Assembly: GCA_030407505.1 (NCBI GenBank)
Contig: JASDDH010000021.1
Coordinates: forward strand, 1 to 64,000
DNA from: Planococcus sp. APC 4015
GTDB taxonomy: Bacteria > Actinomycetota > Actinomycetes > Actinomycetales > Microbacteriaceae
DNA: 64,000 bases
Direction of reading: 5' to 3'
Shown here: positions 43,505-54,530 of the stretch, one piece after another
Layout: each line of letters opens with the position of its first letter
Position numbering within the stretch: the stretch's first letter is position 1
Position numbers and translations under genes: made by a program
Notes under the pieces: model-generated
What the model saw: the letters and a program-made list of their open reading frames with translations, nothing else
Told to the model about the DNA's origin: nothing
The model's database searches: none

Positions 43505-44227
43505 TCAGCGGCGCGCGGCAGCCGCGGCGGCGCCGACGAGCGCAGCGTCCGTCTCATCGTGACCGTCTTCGCCGCCGCCCGGTCCGCTAGGCATCGACGT
43601 GCCCACGCGCGAACGCGCCGACAGATGGACGGCGCGCACGCCGGCACGGCGCAGCGCGGTGATGTCATCGACCCGCACGCCGCCTCCGGCCATCACCTCG
43701 ATCGCTCCCCCACCTCGCTGCACGAAATCGCTGAGGCGCGGGATGCCGTCGGCCGACCGCGCCGCTCCGCCCGAGGTCAGCACGCGGTCCACGCCCTCCT
43801 CGAGAAGCGCCTCGAAGACGACCGCCGGATCCGGTGCGGCGTCGATGGCCCGGTGGAAGACGAGGGCGGCGGAGCCCGCGGCATCCCGCCACCGACGCAC
43901 CGCCTCGCGGTCGACGAGACCCTCGACCGTCAGGGCACCCACGACCACGCCGCCGACGCCGAGGGCCGTGCTCGCGGCGATGTCGGAAGCGACCACCGCG
44001 ACCTCTTCGTCGGTGTAGACGAATCCTCCGCCGCGCGGACGCACGAGCACGTTCACGAGCCTGGGCTCCACGGCGTCCACGACGGACTGCAGCAGTCCCC
44101 ACGACGGCGTCAGACCGCCGACGCCGAGCGCCTGGCACAGCTCGAGGCGGTCGGCGCCGTGGGCGAGCGCGGAACGCGCGCCCGCGGCATCCTGAACGGC
44201 GATCTCGACGACGAGGGGCTCGATCAT
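43505..44227 (-). CDS. cutC: CutC family protein
   Basis: TIM-barrel protein of 240 aa, named for copper homeostasis in E. coli, though a direct copper role is disputed. Recognised by VEIAVQDAAGARSALAHGADRLELCQALGVGGLTPS at the start, VLVRPRGGGFVYTDEE, VFHRAIDAAPD and VLTSGGAARSADG, all typical CutC blocks. ATG 44227 lies exactly six bases after TATCCT. The last 30 residues are Gly/Ala-rich and extra. Confidence 0.92.
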   Translation of the reverse strand: MIEPLVVEIAVQDAAGARSALAHGADRLELCQALGVGGLTPSWGLLQSVVDAVEPRLVNVLVRPRGGGFVYTDEEVAVVASDIAASTALGVGGVVVGALTVEGLVDREAVRRWRDAAGSAALVFHRAIDAAPDPAVVFEALLEEGVDRVLTSGGAARSADGIPRLSDFVQRGGGAIEVMAGGGVRVDDITALRRAGVRAVHLSARSRVGTSMPSGPGGGEDGHDETDAALVGAAAAAARR

Positions 44228-44233
44228 GCGATC

Positions 44234-44239
44234 AGGATA
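44234..44239 (-). promoter_or_regulatory. -10 hexamer of cutC
   Basis: TATCCT on the minus strand exactly six bases before ATG 44227. Confidence 0.5.
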
Positions 44240-44257
44240 ACCACCGTCGACGCCGGA

Positions 44258-44286
44258 AGCCCGGCCCCCTTGTAAGGGGCCGGGCT
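44258..44286 (-). terminator. terminator downstream of ilvC
   Basis: AGCCCGGCCCC and GGGGCCGGGCT form an 11-bp stem with a short loop around CTTGTAA. It closes the otsAB-ilvDBNC run before the cutC promoter. Confidence 0.7.
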
Positions 44287-44353
44287 CCGTGTGGCTCTTG
44301 CAAGCCGTCCTCGGCGGGGTGCGCCGAGAATTCTCCGGGAACAGCGGGCGGCT

Positions 44354-44385
44354 GGTTCGATACGCGGCTTCGCCGCTACTCGACC
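44354..44385. repeat. short palindromic repeat after ilvC
   Basis: A 32-base unit from GGTTCGATACGCG to CGCTACTCGACC, with an internal hairpin GCGGC-TTC-GCCGC. It lies 13 bases after the ilvC stop. From memory, similar units are frequent between Microbacterium genes; only one clear copy is in this window, with a weak relative at 47818-47840. Confidence 0.5.
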
Positions 44386-44398
44386 TGAACCGTCTCGA

Positions 44399-45988
<1,590 letters not shown>

Positions 45989-47791
45989 TCAGTCCCCCTG
46001 CTCGAACGCCGGAGCGTGGTCGCGTGCGTACTGCACGTAGCTGTTGCTGACGCCCTGCGGGACCATCGGCCACACCATCGCGTCGGCGCTCACGACGAAG
46101 TCGATCACCACGGGGCGGTCGTTCGTCTCGAGGGCCGTCTTGATCGCGGCATCCACGTCTTCTTCCTTCTCGACGCGGATCGCGAGGCAGCCGTACGCCT
46201 CGGCGAGCTTGACGAAGTCGGGGATGCGGATGCTGCCGTGGCCGGTGTTCAGGTTGGTGTGCGAGTAGCGGCCGTCGTAGAACAGCGTCTGCCACTGGCG
46301 CACCATGCCCAGGCTCGAGTTGTTGATGATCGCGACCTTGATCGGGATGTTGTTGATCGCACAGGTCGCGAGCTCCTGATTGGTCATCTGGAAGCACCCG
46401 TCGCCGTCGATCGCCCACACCTGGCGGTCGGGCTCGGCGACCTTGGCCCCCATCGCAGCAGGAACCGAGTAGCCCATCGTGCCGGCGCCGCCCGAGTTGA
46501 GCCACGCGTTCGGACGTTCGTACTTGATGAACTGCGCCGCCCACATCTGGTGCTGTCCGACACCCGAGGCGAAGACGCCCTCGGGTCCGGTCAGCTCGCC
46601 GATGCGGGAGATCACGTACTGCGGGGACATGAGGCCGTCGGTGGGCTGCGTGTAGCCGAGCGGGAACTCGGCGCGCAGACCGTCGAGGAACGCCCACCAG
46701 TCGGTGATGTCCGGCTTGTCGCCGCCCGACGCCTTGGCGAACGCGGCCTCGAGGTCCACGAGCACGTCCTTCAGATCGCCCACGATCGGCACATCGGCCG
46801 CGCGGATCTTGCCGATCTCGGCCGGGTCGATGTCGACGTGCACGACCTTGGCGTGGGGGGCGAACAGCGCCGCCTTGCCGGTGACGCGATCGTCGAAGCG
46901 GGCACCGAGCGAGACGAGCAGGTCTGCGTCCTGCAGCGCGAGCACGGCGGGCACCGTGCCGTGCATGCCCGGCATGCCGAGCTGCTGCGGGTGCGAGTCG
47001 GGGAATGCGCCGCGGGCCATCAGCGTCGTGACGACCGGCGCCCCTGTCGCCTCGGCGAGGGCGAGCAGCTCGGCCGAGGCCTGGGAGCGGATCACGCCGC
47101 CGCCGACGTAGAGCACGGGCTTCTTCGCCTCGAGGATCAGCTGGGCCGCGGCCTGGATCTGCTTGCCGTGGGCCTTGGTCACGGGACGATACCCGGGCAG
47201 GTCGATCTTCGGGGGCCAGATGAAGGGGGCCTCGGCCTGCTGGGCGTCCTTCGTGATGTCGACGAGAACCGGGCCGGGGCGTCCGGTGCCGGCGATCTCG
47301 AACGCTGCGGCGATCGCACCGGGGATCTCGGAGGCGTCCTTCACGAGGAACGAGTGCTTGGTGATCGGCATCGTGATGCCGACGATGTCGGCCTCCTGGA
47401 AGGCATCCGTCCCCATCAGGTTAGAGAAGACCTGGCCGGTGATGCAGACGATCGGCACCGAGTCCATGTAGGCGTCGGCGATCGCGGTGACGAGGTTGGT
47501 GGCGCCCGGACCGGACGTCGCGATCGCGACGCCGATCTTGTTGGACGCGGACGCGTAGCCCTCGGCGGCGTGACCGGCACCCTGCTCGTGGCGCACGAGG
47601 ATGTGACGCAGCGCCGTGGAGTCCATCAGCGGGTCGTAGACGGGGAGGATCGCGCCGCCCGGCAGACCGAAGACGTCGGTCACGCCGAGCAGCTCGAGCG
47701 AGCGGACGACGGCCTGTGCACCCGTGAGCACGGGCGCAGCCTGGGTGCGGGCGGGTGGCCGGGGAACGGCCGACAGGGTTTCGGCGGGCAT
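45989..47791 (-). CDS. ilvB: acetolactate synthase large subunit
   Basis: TPP- and FAD-dependent catalytic subunit (600 aa) that joins two pyruvates, or pyruvate and 2-ketobutyrate. The catalytic glutamate is in [13 protein letters not shown] near residue 70; the TPP/Mg motif is [15 protein letters not shown] through NNSSLG near 460-485. ATG 47791 is preceded by a GAGGAT within a small GAGGATCCTC palindrome. ilvD ends 72 bases upstream. Confidence 0.97.
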   Translation of the reverse strand: MPAETLSAVPRPPARTQAAPVLTGAQAVVRSLELLGVTDVFGLPGGAILPVYDPLMDSTALRHILVRHEQGAGHAAEGYASASNKIGVAIATSGPGATNLVTAIADAYMDSVPIVCITGQVFSNLMGTDAFQEADIVGITMPITKHSFLVKDASEIPGAIAAAFEIAGTGRPGPVLVDITKDAQQAEAPFIWPPKIDLPGYRPVTKAHGKQIQAAAQLILEAKKPVLYVGGGVIRSQASAELLALAEATGAPVVTTLMARGAFPDSHPQQLGMPGMHGTVPAVLALQDADLLVSLGARFDDRVTGKAALFAPHAKVVHVDIDPAEIGKIRAADVPIVGDLKDVLVDLEAAFAKASGGDKPDITDWWAFLDGLRAEFPLGYTQPTDGLMSPQYVISRIGELTGPEGVFASGVGQHQMWAAQFIKYERPNAWLNSGGAGTMGYSVPAAMGAKVAEPDRQVWAIDGDGCFQMTNQELATCAINNIPIKVAIINNSSLGMVRQWQTLFYDGRYSHTNLNTGHGSIRIPDFVKLAEAYGCLAIRVEKEEDVDAAIKTALETNDRPVVIDFVVSADAMVWPMVPQGVSNSYVQYARDHAPAFEQGD

Positions 47792-47863
47792 GGTGAGGAT
47801 CCTCGAGTTTCAGATGTCGGTACGCGGCTTCTGCGCCGCTCCACCACCGTGGTGGGGTGCGGC

Positions 47864-49570
47864 TCAGCCGGTCGTCGCGCCCTCTGCAGCAGAGCGCACG
47901 AGACGGGAGTACTTGGCAAGGACGCCACGGGTATAGCGCGGAGGTAGCGGCTCCCAGCCAGAACGGCGGGAGGCGAGCTCTTCATCGTCGACGAGTAGGT
48001 CGAGCGTGCGAGCCGCGATATCGACCCGTATCAGATCACCATCGCGCACGAAGGCGATCGGACCTGCGTCGACCGCTTCGGGTGCTATGTGGCCGATGCA
48101 CAGGCCGGTTGTGCCGCCTGAGAATCGTCCGTCCGTCAAGAGTAGTACATCTTTTCCGAGCCCGGCGCCCTTGATGGCCGCGGTGATCGCGAGCATCTCG
48201 CGCATGCCGGGCCCGCCCTTCGGGCCCTCGTAGCGGATCACCACGACGTCGCCGGCCGCGATCTGGCCGGCTTCCAGCGCGTCCATCGCCGCCCGCTCGC
48301 GCTCGAACACCCGCGCGGGGCCTTCGAACACATCGGCGTCGAAGCCGGCGGACTTCACGACGGCGCCCTCGGGGGCGATCGAACCGTGGAGGACGGTGAT
48401 GCCGCCCTTCTCGTGGATGGGGTTGTCGAACGTGTGGATGACCGTGCCGTCGACGGGGTCGGGGTTCAGATCGGCGAGGTTCTCGGCGAGCGTCTTGCCG
48501 GTGACCGTGAGCGCGTCGCCGTGCAGGAGGCCTTCGTCGAGCATGGCCTTCATGATGACCGGGATGCCGCCGTGACGGTCGACGTCGTTCATGACGTACT
48601 TGCCGAAGGGCTTCATGTCAGCCACGTGGGGAGTCTTGTCGCCGATGCGGTTGAAGTCGTGGAGGCTCAACTCGACCTCGGCCTCGCGGGCGATGGCGAG
48701 CAGGTGCAGCACCACGTTCGTCGAGCCGCCGAGCGCCATCGCGAGGGCGATCGCGTTCTCGAACGCCTCTTTCGTGAGGATGTCGCGCGTCGTGATGCCC
48801 TGGCGCAGCAGGTTGACGACCGCCTCGCCGGAGCGGTGCGCGTAGTAGTCGCGGCGACGGTCGGCCGACGGCGGGGCGGCGGAGCCGGGGAGCGAGAGCC
48901 CGAGGGCCTCGGCGACGGAGGCCATGGTGTTGGCCGTGTACATGCCGCCGCACGCGCCTTCGCCCGGGGCGATCGCGCACTCGATGCGCTTGAGGTCTTC
49001 CTCGCTCATCTTGCCCGCGAGGCACGCGCCGACGGCCTCGAACGAGTCGATGATCGTGACGTCCTTCTCGGTGCCGTCCGAGAGCTTGACCCAGCCGGGC
49101 GCGATCGACCCGGCGTAGAGGAAGACGCTCGACAGGTCGAGGCGGGCAGAGGCCATGAGCATGCCGGGGATCGACTTGTCGCAGCCGGCCAGCAGCACCG
49201 ATCCGTCCAGGCGCTCGGCCATCATCACCGTCTCGACCGAGTCGGCAATGACCTCGCGCGACACGAGCGAGAAGTGCATGCCCTCGTGGCCCATCGAGAT
49301 GCCGTCCGAGACCGAGATCGTGCCGAACTGCAGCGGGTAGCCGCCGCCGGCGTGCACGCCCTCTTTCGCGCCCTGCGCGAGCCGATCCAGGCTCAGGTTG
49401 CAGGGGGTGATCTCGTTCCAGCTCGACGCGATGCCGATCTGCGGCTTGTCCCAGTCCTCGTCGCCCATGCCGACGGCGCGGAGCATTCCGCGCGACGTCG
49501 TGGCTTCGATGCCGTCCGTGACGACGCGGCTGCGAGGTTTGATGTCGATGTCTGTACGATCCTCGGGCAT
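47864..49570 (-). CDS. ilvD: dihydroxy-acid dehydratase
   Basis: Fe-S dehydratase of Val/Ile synthesis (568 aa). Cluster cysteines are in [23 protein letters not shown] and [27 protein letters not shown] is the C-terminal signature. ATG 49570 lies exactly six bases after TAGGCT, whose first three bases are the otsB stop codon. So ilvD may be transcribed separately although it sits nine bases behind otsB. Confidence 0.97.
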   Translation of the reverse strand: MPEDRTDIDIKPRSRVVTDGIEATTSRGMLRAVGMGDEDWDKPQIGIASSWNEITPCNLSLDRLAQGAKEGVHAGGGYPLQFGTISVSDGISMGHEGMHFSLVSREVIADSVETVMMAERLDGSVLLAGCDKSIPGMLMASARLDLSSVFLYAGSIAPGWVKLSDGTEKDVTIIDSFEAVGACLAGKMSEEDLKRIECAIAPGEGACGGMYTANTMASVAEALGLSLPGSAAPPSADRRRDYYAHRSGEAVVNLLRQGITTRDILTKEAFENAIALAMALGGSTNVVLHLLAIAREAEVELSLHDFNRIGDKTPHVADMKPFGKYVMNDVDRHGGIPVIMKAMLDEGLLHGDALTVTGKTLAENLADLNPDPVDGTVIHTFDNPIHEKGGITVLHGSIAPEGAVVKSAGFDADVFEGPARVFERERAAMDALEAGQIAAGDVVVIRYEGPKGGPGMREMLAITAAIKGAGLGKDVLLLTDGRFSGGTTGLCIGHIAPEAVDAGPIAFVRDGDLIRVDIAARTLDLLVDDEELASRRSGWEPLPPRYTRGVLAKYSRLVRSAAEGATTG

Positions 49571-49576
49571 GTCGTA

Positions 49577-49582
49577 AGCCTA
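49577..49582 (-). promoter_or_regulatory. -10 hexamer of ilvD overlapping the otsB stop
   Basis: TAGGCT on the minus strand exactly six bases before ATG 49570. The TAG of this hexamer is the otsB termination codon. Confidence 0.5.
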
Positions 49583-50359
49583 TTCCCGTACAGCAGCCCG
49601 CTCGGTCGCGACGCTCTCCAACAGACTCGCCATATCTTCGACGTCTGCCACGAAGACGGATGCCGCGCTCGGCCCCGCGCCCACGCGCACCCCCAGGTCG
49701 TCGGCACCGAGCGTGCGCAGGGCATCCTCGTCGGTGACGTCGTCGCCGGCGAAGACGACGGCGGTCGCGCCGAGCCGCTCGCGCAGGGCCGCGATCGCCG
49801 AGTCCTTGCCCTCGTGTCGGAACGCGTACTCGACGATGTCCTTGCCGGTGCGGCGCCGCCAGTGCGGGGCCTCGGCGGTGATGATCGCGTCGACGGCGGC
49901 GTTGGCGGCATCCGCTGTCTCCGGAGTCGCGATGCGGGTGTGCACACCCAGGCCGAACGCCTTCGGCTCGATCCACACGCCGTCCATCCCCGATGTCGCC
50001 TCGATCGCGCGGGCGAGCAGGTCGTCGCGCAGGTCGGCGTCGGCGTCGTCGGCTGCGGAATCCCCCGCTCCCTCCCCCGGCGTCCAGAACTCGGCGCCGT
50101 GGCTGCCCGCCAGATACACCGGCGAGTCGTCGCCGTGCTCGGAGATCTCGCGCAGGTCGGCGAGGCTGCGGCCCGACACGAAGGCGACGACAGTGTCGGG
50201 AAGCGCGGCGAGGCGTTCGATGGCCGCTCGCGCAGCCGGGATCATGCGCGCCGCCATGGGGTCGTCCGCGAGCGGAGACACCGTACCGTCGAAGTCGAGG
50301 GCCACGAGCAGGCGATCGGATGCCGCCACCCGACGCACCGCATCGGCGCGGGCGCTCAT
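49580..50359 (-). CDS. otsB: trehalose-phosphatase
   Basis: HAD-superfamily phosphatase releasing trehalose from trehalose 6-phosphate. The protein (259 aa) has motif I LDFDGTVSPLADDP with the nucleophile D22 and acid D24, motif II FVSGRSLADL, and motif IV VFAGDDVTDEDAL. The start ATG 50359 overlaps the otsA stop by 4 bp, and the enzyme acts directly on the OtsA product. Confidence 0.94.
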   Translation of the reverse strand: MSARADAVRRVAASDRLLVALDFDGTVSPLADDPMAARMIPAARAAIERLAALPDTVVAFVSGRSLADLREISEHGDDSPVYLAGSHGAEFWTPGEGAGDSAADDADADLRDDLLARAIEATSGMDGVWIEPKAFGLGVHTRIATPETADAANAAVDAIITAEAPHWRRRTGKDIVEYAFRHEGKDSAIAALRERLGATAVVFAGDDVTDEDALRTLGADDLGVRVGAGPSAASVFVADVEDMASLLESVATERAAVRE

Positions 50360-51810
50360 CGCTCGGACCCCGTCGCCTGTGCGCGCGAGGCCTCGAGCGC
50401 CTCGAGGAACGAGTGCGACCACGCGGCCACGTCGTTGTCGATCACCTTGCGCCGCATCGCGCGCATCCGTCTCCCCTGCTCGGCCGCGGGCATCTCGATC
50501 GCACGCAGGATCGTGTCCTTCAGCGCGTCGATGTCGTGCGGGTTGATGCGCAGCGCCGTGCCGAACTCGTCGGCGGCGCCGGCGAACTCGCTGAGGACGA
50601 GAGTGCCGCGGTTGTCGGTGCGGCAGGCGACGTACTCCTTGGCGACGAGGTTCATCCCGTCGCGGAGGGCGGTGACGAGCATCACGTCGGCGGCGAGGTA
50701 GAGCGCGACCATCTCTTCGCGGGGGAAGCCCTGGTGCAGGTAGCGGATGGCGCTGTGGCCGAGCGTGTCGTTGTCGCCGTTGACGCGAGTGACCATGAGC
50801 TCGATCTCGTCGCGCAGCTCGATGTAGGCCTGCACGCGTTCCCGGCTCGGGCTCGCCACCTGCACGAGCGTGGCGTCCTCGACGCTCACGCGGCCGTCTT
50901 CGACGAGCTCTCCGAAGGCCTTGAGGCGGTGCCGGATGCCCTTCGTGTAGTCCAGCCGGTCGACGCCGAGGAGGATGCGCTTCGGGTTTCCGAGGCTTTC
51001 GCGGATCTCGACCGCGCGCGCACGGATGTCGGGACGCTGGGCGAGTTCGACGTAGGACGCCGTGTCGATCGAGATCGGGAACGCCTTCGCCAGGGCGGTG
51101 CGCTCGGTGCCGTCGGCCTGCGGCACCCGGATGCCGGTGGCCTTGGTCTCGTAGCGGAGCTGACGCCGCACGGCGCGCGCGAAGTTGCCGGCATCGGCCA
51201 CCCGCTGGAAGCCGATGACGTCGGCGCCGAGGAGCCCTTCGAGCACCTGCCGTCGCCAGGGCAGCTGCGAATACAGTCCGTATGCCGGGAACGGGATGTG
51301 GTGGAAATAGCCGATCGTGAGGTCGGGTCGCGCTTCGCGGAGGAGCTTCGGCACGAGCTGCAGCTGGTAGTCCTGCACCCAGACCGTCGCGCCCTCGGCC
51401 GCGGCGGCGGCCGTCGCCTCGGCGAACCGCTCGTTGACCCGCACATAGGCCTCCCACCACACGCGGCGGTATCGCGGGGCGGCGATGACGTCGTGGTAGA
51501 GCGGCCAGATCGTGTCGTTCGAAAAGCCCTCGTAGTACAGCTCGACGTCTTCGGCGGTGAGCATGACGGGGATGAGGCGGGTGCCGTCGAAGTCGAACGG
51601 CTCGTGCTCGAGGTCGGGCTGCCCGGGCCATCCCACCCATGCTCCGTGCGTCTCGCGCATGACCGGTTCGAGGGCGGTGACGAGTCCCCCGGGGGACGTC
51701 CGCCACGACTCCTCGCCGTTCGGACCGACGACACGGTCGACGGGAAGGCGATTGGCGACGACGACGAAGTCCGCGCGCGGATCGGCGTCGGGATCTGGCG
51801 GGGGTGTCAC
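50356..51810 (-). CDS. otsA: alpha,alpha-trehalose-phosphate synthase
   Basis: GT20 glycosyltransferase joining UDP- or GDP-glucose to glucose 6-phosphate. The protein is 484 aa. Typical blocks are VVVANRLPVDR at the start, WVGWPGQPD, VWVQDYQLQLVPKLLR, GYFHHIPFPAYGL, LLGVDRLDYTKGIRHRL, and DGMNLVAKEYVACR near the C-terminal end. GTG 51810 has an AGG ribosome site about nine bases upstream; upstream frame residues are not family-like. Trehalose serves as osmolyte and reserve. Confidence 0.95.
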   Translation of the reverse strand: MTPPPDPDADPRADFVVVANRLPVDRVVGPNGEESWRTSPGGLVTALEPVMRETHGAWVGWPGQPDLEHEPFDFDGTRLIPVMLTAEDVELYYEGFSNDTIWPLYHDVIAAPRYRRVWWEAYVRVNERFAEATAAAAAEGATVWVQDYQLQLVPKLLREARPDLTIGYFHHIPFPAYGLYSQLPWRRQVLEGLLGADVIGFQRVADAGNFARAVRRQLRYETKATGIRVPQADGTERTALAKAFPISIDTASYVELAQRPDIRARAVEIRESLGNPKRILLGVDRLDYTKGIRHRLKAFGELVEDGRVSVEDATLVQVASPSRERVQAYIELRDEIELMVTRVNGDNDTLGHSAIRYLHQGFPREEMVALYLAADVMLVTALRDGMNLVAKEYVACRTDNRGTLVLSEFAGAADEFGTALRINPHDIDALKDTILRAIEMPAAEQGRRMRAMRRKVIDNDVAAWSHSFLEALEASRAQATGSER

Positions 51811-51906
51811 AGATGCAACCTCACTGTCGATGCTCGCTGGCGTCCGGTTCTTCCAGGCTATCCCGCCGATCGGCACGCAATCGGCGCACCCGGCCCGGTC
51901 ATTGGG

Positions 51907-51912
51907 TAGCGT
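51907..51912 (+). promoter_or_regulatory. -10 hexamer of small membrane gene 51919
   Basis: TAGCGT exactly six bases before ATG 51919. Confidence 0.5.
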
Positions 51913-51918
51913 TGACGC

Positions 51919-52170
51919 ATGCGCAAGTACCTCTTCGGCACCGGCATCCTCGGCGCGATCATGAGCGGCATGACCCTGCTGCGCGGATCCCGCGATTCGG
52001 TGTTCACCTGGCGCGAGGCTCTCGCGTGGCTCAGCTGGGGCATCACCCTCGCCCTCGCGATCGGATCGATCGTCGACACCCGCCGCGCGTCGAAGGGGCA
52101 CCTGATCTCAGCTGACTCGCCGGTGTCGGGTGACGAGAAGAAGCTGCTGAAGAAGCGTCTCGCCCGCTGA
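51919..52170 (+). CDS. small membrane protein, unknown function
   Basis: 83 aa with two hydrophobic segments (YLFGTGILGAIMSGMTLL and EALAWLSWGITLALAIGSIV) and a basic C-terminal tail ending KKLLKKRLAR. No family is recognised. The precise TAGCGT-N6-ATG arrangement and sensible composition support expression. It is divergent from otsA. Confidence 0.7.
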   Translation: MRKYLFGTGILGAIMSGMTLLRGSRDSVFTWREALAWLSWGITLALAIGSIVDTRRASKGHLISADSPVSGDEKKLLKKRLAR

Positions 52171-52192
52171 CCCTGAGCGCGCGGGCGTTCGG

Positions 52193-53098
52193 TCAGCCTC
52201 CACCCCGCGTCGCCGCCAGTTCCCGCTCGATGCGAGAGGCCACCGCAGCTCCTCCGTCGCGCGACAGCACGACGGTGTAGTGGTTGAACCCGTCGAGCCG
52301 CTCGTGACGGACGTCGGAATGGCGCTCGAGGATCGAGGCGAGATGCTGCGGCGCGTAGAGCCCGGGGGCTTCGTCCTGCAGCCCCCGTGAGGTCGTGACG
52401 AGCGCCGTCGGGTGGGTCAGCGCGTCGAGCGCCGACGGCAGCGTGTCGCCCGTGTTCATGTCGACGGTGTCCTCGGCGGTGGTCGCATAGCTGGTCGCCG
52501 GGCGGAGCGCCGAGCCGTCCGGAACGAGGTCGTAGGCGAGATAGTGCTCGAGCTCGGGCGACCAGTCGCGGCGGAACGCGGGGTGGTCGCGCCAGAAGGC
52601 GAGGTACTCCCCCACATCGGCGAACCGCATCGACAGTCGCGCGCCCGTCGGTCCGAGCACACGGGCGATCAGCTCGTCGGCATCCAAACCGCTCGGAACG
52701 TCCAACGGCAGACCGCCGTCCACGAGCAGCAGACGCGAGACGCGTTCGGGATGCCGGTGGGCGAACACGACGGCGACGAAGGCGCCCATCGAATGCCCGA
52801 CGACGAGGGTCTTGTCGATGCCGAGGGCGTCCAGCGCCGCGGCGAGGTCGTCGGCGTGCGCGCGCAGCCCCGCAGGACCGGTGAGTGCGTTGCTGGCGCC
52901 GCGCCCGCGCAGGTCGGGGGCTACGACCCGGATGCCGGGGAGTCCCTCGACGACGAACGGGAAGGCCAGGTGCGATGAGGTCACGCCGTGGATCAGCAGC
53001 ACGTCGTCGGTCGGATCGCCCACCGGGTCCCAGACGGCGACCCTCAGGTCTCCGCCGGTGACGGCGACGTCGAGCGTGCGGTACGTGTGATCGCTCAT
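52193..53098 (-). CDS. alpha/beta hydrolase
   Basis: 301-aa alpha/beta-hydrolase fold enzyme. The nucleophile elbow is VVGHSMGAFVAV near residue 98, the oxyanion block LLIHGVTSSHLAF lies near 34, and the catalytic histidine is probably in GFNHYTVVLS near 275. These enzymes cleave esters, lactones or amides. ATG 53098 overlaps the stop of the 3-hydroxybutyrate dehydrogenase gene by 4 bp, and it is the last gene of the livKGFHM operon. A plausible but unproven role is ester cleavage that frees a hydroxy acid. Confidence 0.9.
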   Translation of the reverse strand: MSDHTYRTLDVAVTGGDLRVAVWDPVGDPTDDVLLIHGVTSSHLAFPFVVEGLPGIRVVAPDLRGRGASNALTGPAGLRAHADDLAAALDALGIDKTLVVGHSMGAFVAVVFAHRHPERVSRLLLVDGGLPLDVPSGLDADELIARVLGPTGARLSMRFADVGEYLAFWRDHPAFRRDWSPELEHYLAYDLVPDGSALRPATSYATTAEDTVDMNTGDTLPSALDALTHPTALVTTSRGLQDEAPGLYAPQHLASILERHSDVRHERLDGFNHYTVVLSRDGGAAVASRIERELAATRGGG

Positions 53099-53847
53099 CG
53101 CGCTGTCCATCCGCCGTCGATCGTGTACGACGCGCCCGTGACCATTGCGGCCTTGTCGGAGGCCAGCCACCCGGCGAGAGAGGCCACCTCATCCGGCTCG
53201 ACGAGGCGCTTGATCGCCATCTCGGTGAGCATGATCTTCTCCACCACCTCGCTCTCGGGGATGCCGTGGAAGACGGCCTGATCGGCGATCTGCTTCTCGA
53301 CGAGGGGCGTACGCACGTACGCGGGGTTGATGCAGTTGCTCGTGACTCTGTGCGCTGCGCCTTCGAGGGCGGTGACCTTCGAGAGACCTTCGAGTCCGTG
53401 CTTGGCCGACACGTACGCGGATTTGAAGGGACTGGCCCGGAGTCCGTGCGCGCTCGAGATGTTGATGATGCGCCCCCAGCCCTTCGCGTACATGCCCGGA
53501 AGCGCAGCCCGCACGAGCAGGAACGGCGATTCGAGCATGAGGCGCAACAGCAGGCGGAACGTGTCGGGGTCGAACTCGGGGATCGGGCTCACGCGCTGGA
53601 TGCCGGCGTTGTTGACGAGGATGTCGACGTCGAGCGTCAGGTCGTCGAGCGCGCTGGTCTCGGACAGATCGACCACCCAGGCGTCGCCGCCGACCTCACC
53701 GGCGGCGGCGTGGGCGGCATCCGCGTTCAGATCGGCGATCGTGACGTGCGCACCGCGTCGGGCGAATTCGTGTGCGCACGCCAGGCCGATGCCGCCGCCC
53801 CCGCCCGTCACCAGCGCGCGTCTGCCGGCGAGATCCTGCTCGATCAT
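53095..53847 (-). CDS. 3-hydroxybutyrate dehydrogenase
   Basis: Short-chain dehydrogenase (250 aa). The NAD motif TGGGGGIGLACA is at residue 15, NNAGIQ near 79, and the catalytic Ser-Tyr-Lys in ISSAHGLRASPFKSAYVSAKHG near 130-150. The block RASPFKSAYVSAKHGLEGL and NPAYVRTPLVEKQI are typical of 3-hydroxybutyrate dehydrogenases, which oxidise (R)-3-hydroxybutyrate to acetoacetate. It overlaps the TetR gene and the hydrolase gene by 4 bp each. Substrate assignment is by family resemblance. Confidence 0.87.
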   Translation of the reverse strand: MIEQDLAGRRALVTGGGGGIGLACAHEFARRGAHVTIADLNADAAHAAAGEVGGDAWVVDLSETSALDDLTLDVDILVNNAGIQRVSPIPEFDPDTFRLLLRLMLESPFLLVRAALPGMYAKGWGRIINISSAHGLRASPFKSAYVSAKHGLEGLSKVTALEGAAHRVTSNCINPAYVRTPLVEKQIADQAVFHGIPESEVVEKIMLTEMAIKRLVEPDEVASLAGWLASDKAAMVTGASYTIDGGWTAR

Positions 53848-54530
53848 GCTTCGTCACCCTTCTGCGCGGCGCGCGGCGCGAGCGCGTTGTCGATGAACCG
53901 CATCATCGCGTCGAACACGGCGTGGTCGAGTTCGGCGGGAGGTGTGCCCTCGGCGTCGCGTTCCCACAGCAGGAAGCGCATGCCGATGAGCTCGCCCATT
54001 CCCATGAGCGCCCACGCGGCGATCGCGGGGTCGAGCATCGGATCGACGTCGCCGGCTTGTTGCGCAGCCCGCAGACCCGCCTCGTAGCCGTCGACGATGC
54101 GGGTGTAGTGAAGGCGCAGCACATCAGGTGACACGAACTCGGCCTCGCGCACCACGCGGTACAGCGCCGGGTGCTCGGCGGTGAAGCGGAAGAATCCGCG
54201 GAATCCCGCGCGTTCGGCCTCGAGGCGTGAAGGGGCTCCGGCCATCGCCTCGGTCATCGAGTGACGCACGCGACGGTTGAGATCGATCACGAGCGCCTCG
54301 AAGATCGACTGCTTGCTGTCGAAGTACAGGTAGAACGTTCCCAGGCCGATTCCCGCGCGCTCCGTGATCTTGACGATGGATGCCTCGTGGTAGCCCTGGT
54401 CGGCGAAGACGACCTCAGCCGCCTCGAGCAGTCGCAGGCGAGTCGCTTCGCCGCGCTTGGTCAGGGGCCTGCCGGTGGCCGACGACACGATCACGGCCTC
54501 GTCGTCAATACGTTCATCGTGGAGACTCAT
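53844..54530 (-). CDS. TetR family transcriptional regulator of the liv/hydroxybutyrate operon
   Basis: 228-aa repressor: N-terminal helix-turn-helix ITERAGIGLGTFYLYFDSKQSIFEAL near residue 55, then a helical ligand domain similar to AcrR-type TetRs. It lies inside the operon (overlapping the ligase gene by 17 bp and the dehydrogenase by 4 bp). The perfect palindrome in the livK promoter is the likely site, with an acyl-CoA or related acid as inducer by analogy. This link is inference. Confidence 0.9.
   Translation of the reverse strand: MSLHDERIDDEAVIVSSATGRPLTKRGEATRLRLLEAAEVVFADQGYHEASIVKITERAGIGLGTFYLYFDSKQSIFEALVIDLNRRVRHSMTEAMAGAPSRLEAERAGFRGFFRFTAEHPALYRVVREAEFVSPDVLRLHYTRIVDGYEAGLRAAQQAGDVDPMLDPAIAAWALMGMGELIGMRFLLWERDAEGTPPAELDHAVFDAMMRFIDNALAPRAAQKGDEA

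Noticed and set aside
47818..47863. Possible attenuator between ilvD and ilvB (CCACCACGGTGGTGG palindrome)
   Set aside because: The 72-base gap has no frame rich in Ile, Val or Leu codons and no terminator; I see only small palindromes there.
48386..50701. 771-codon open frame on the plus strand opposite ilvD, otsB and otsA
   Set aside because: Arises from the third-position GC bias of the minus-strand genes; composition is Arg/Gly/Asp/Val-rich and matches no family, while the opposite strand encodes well-known enzymes.
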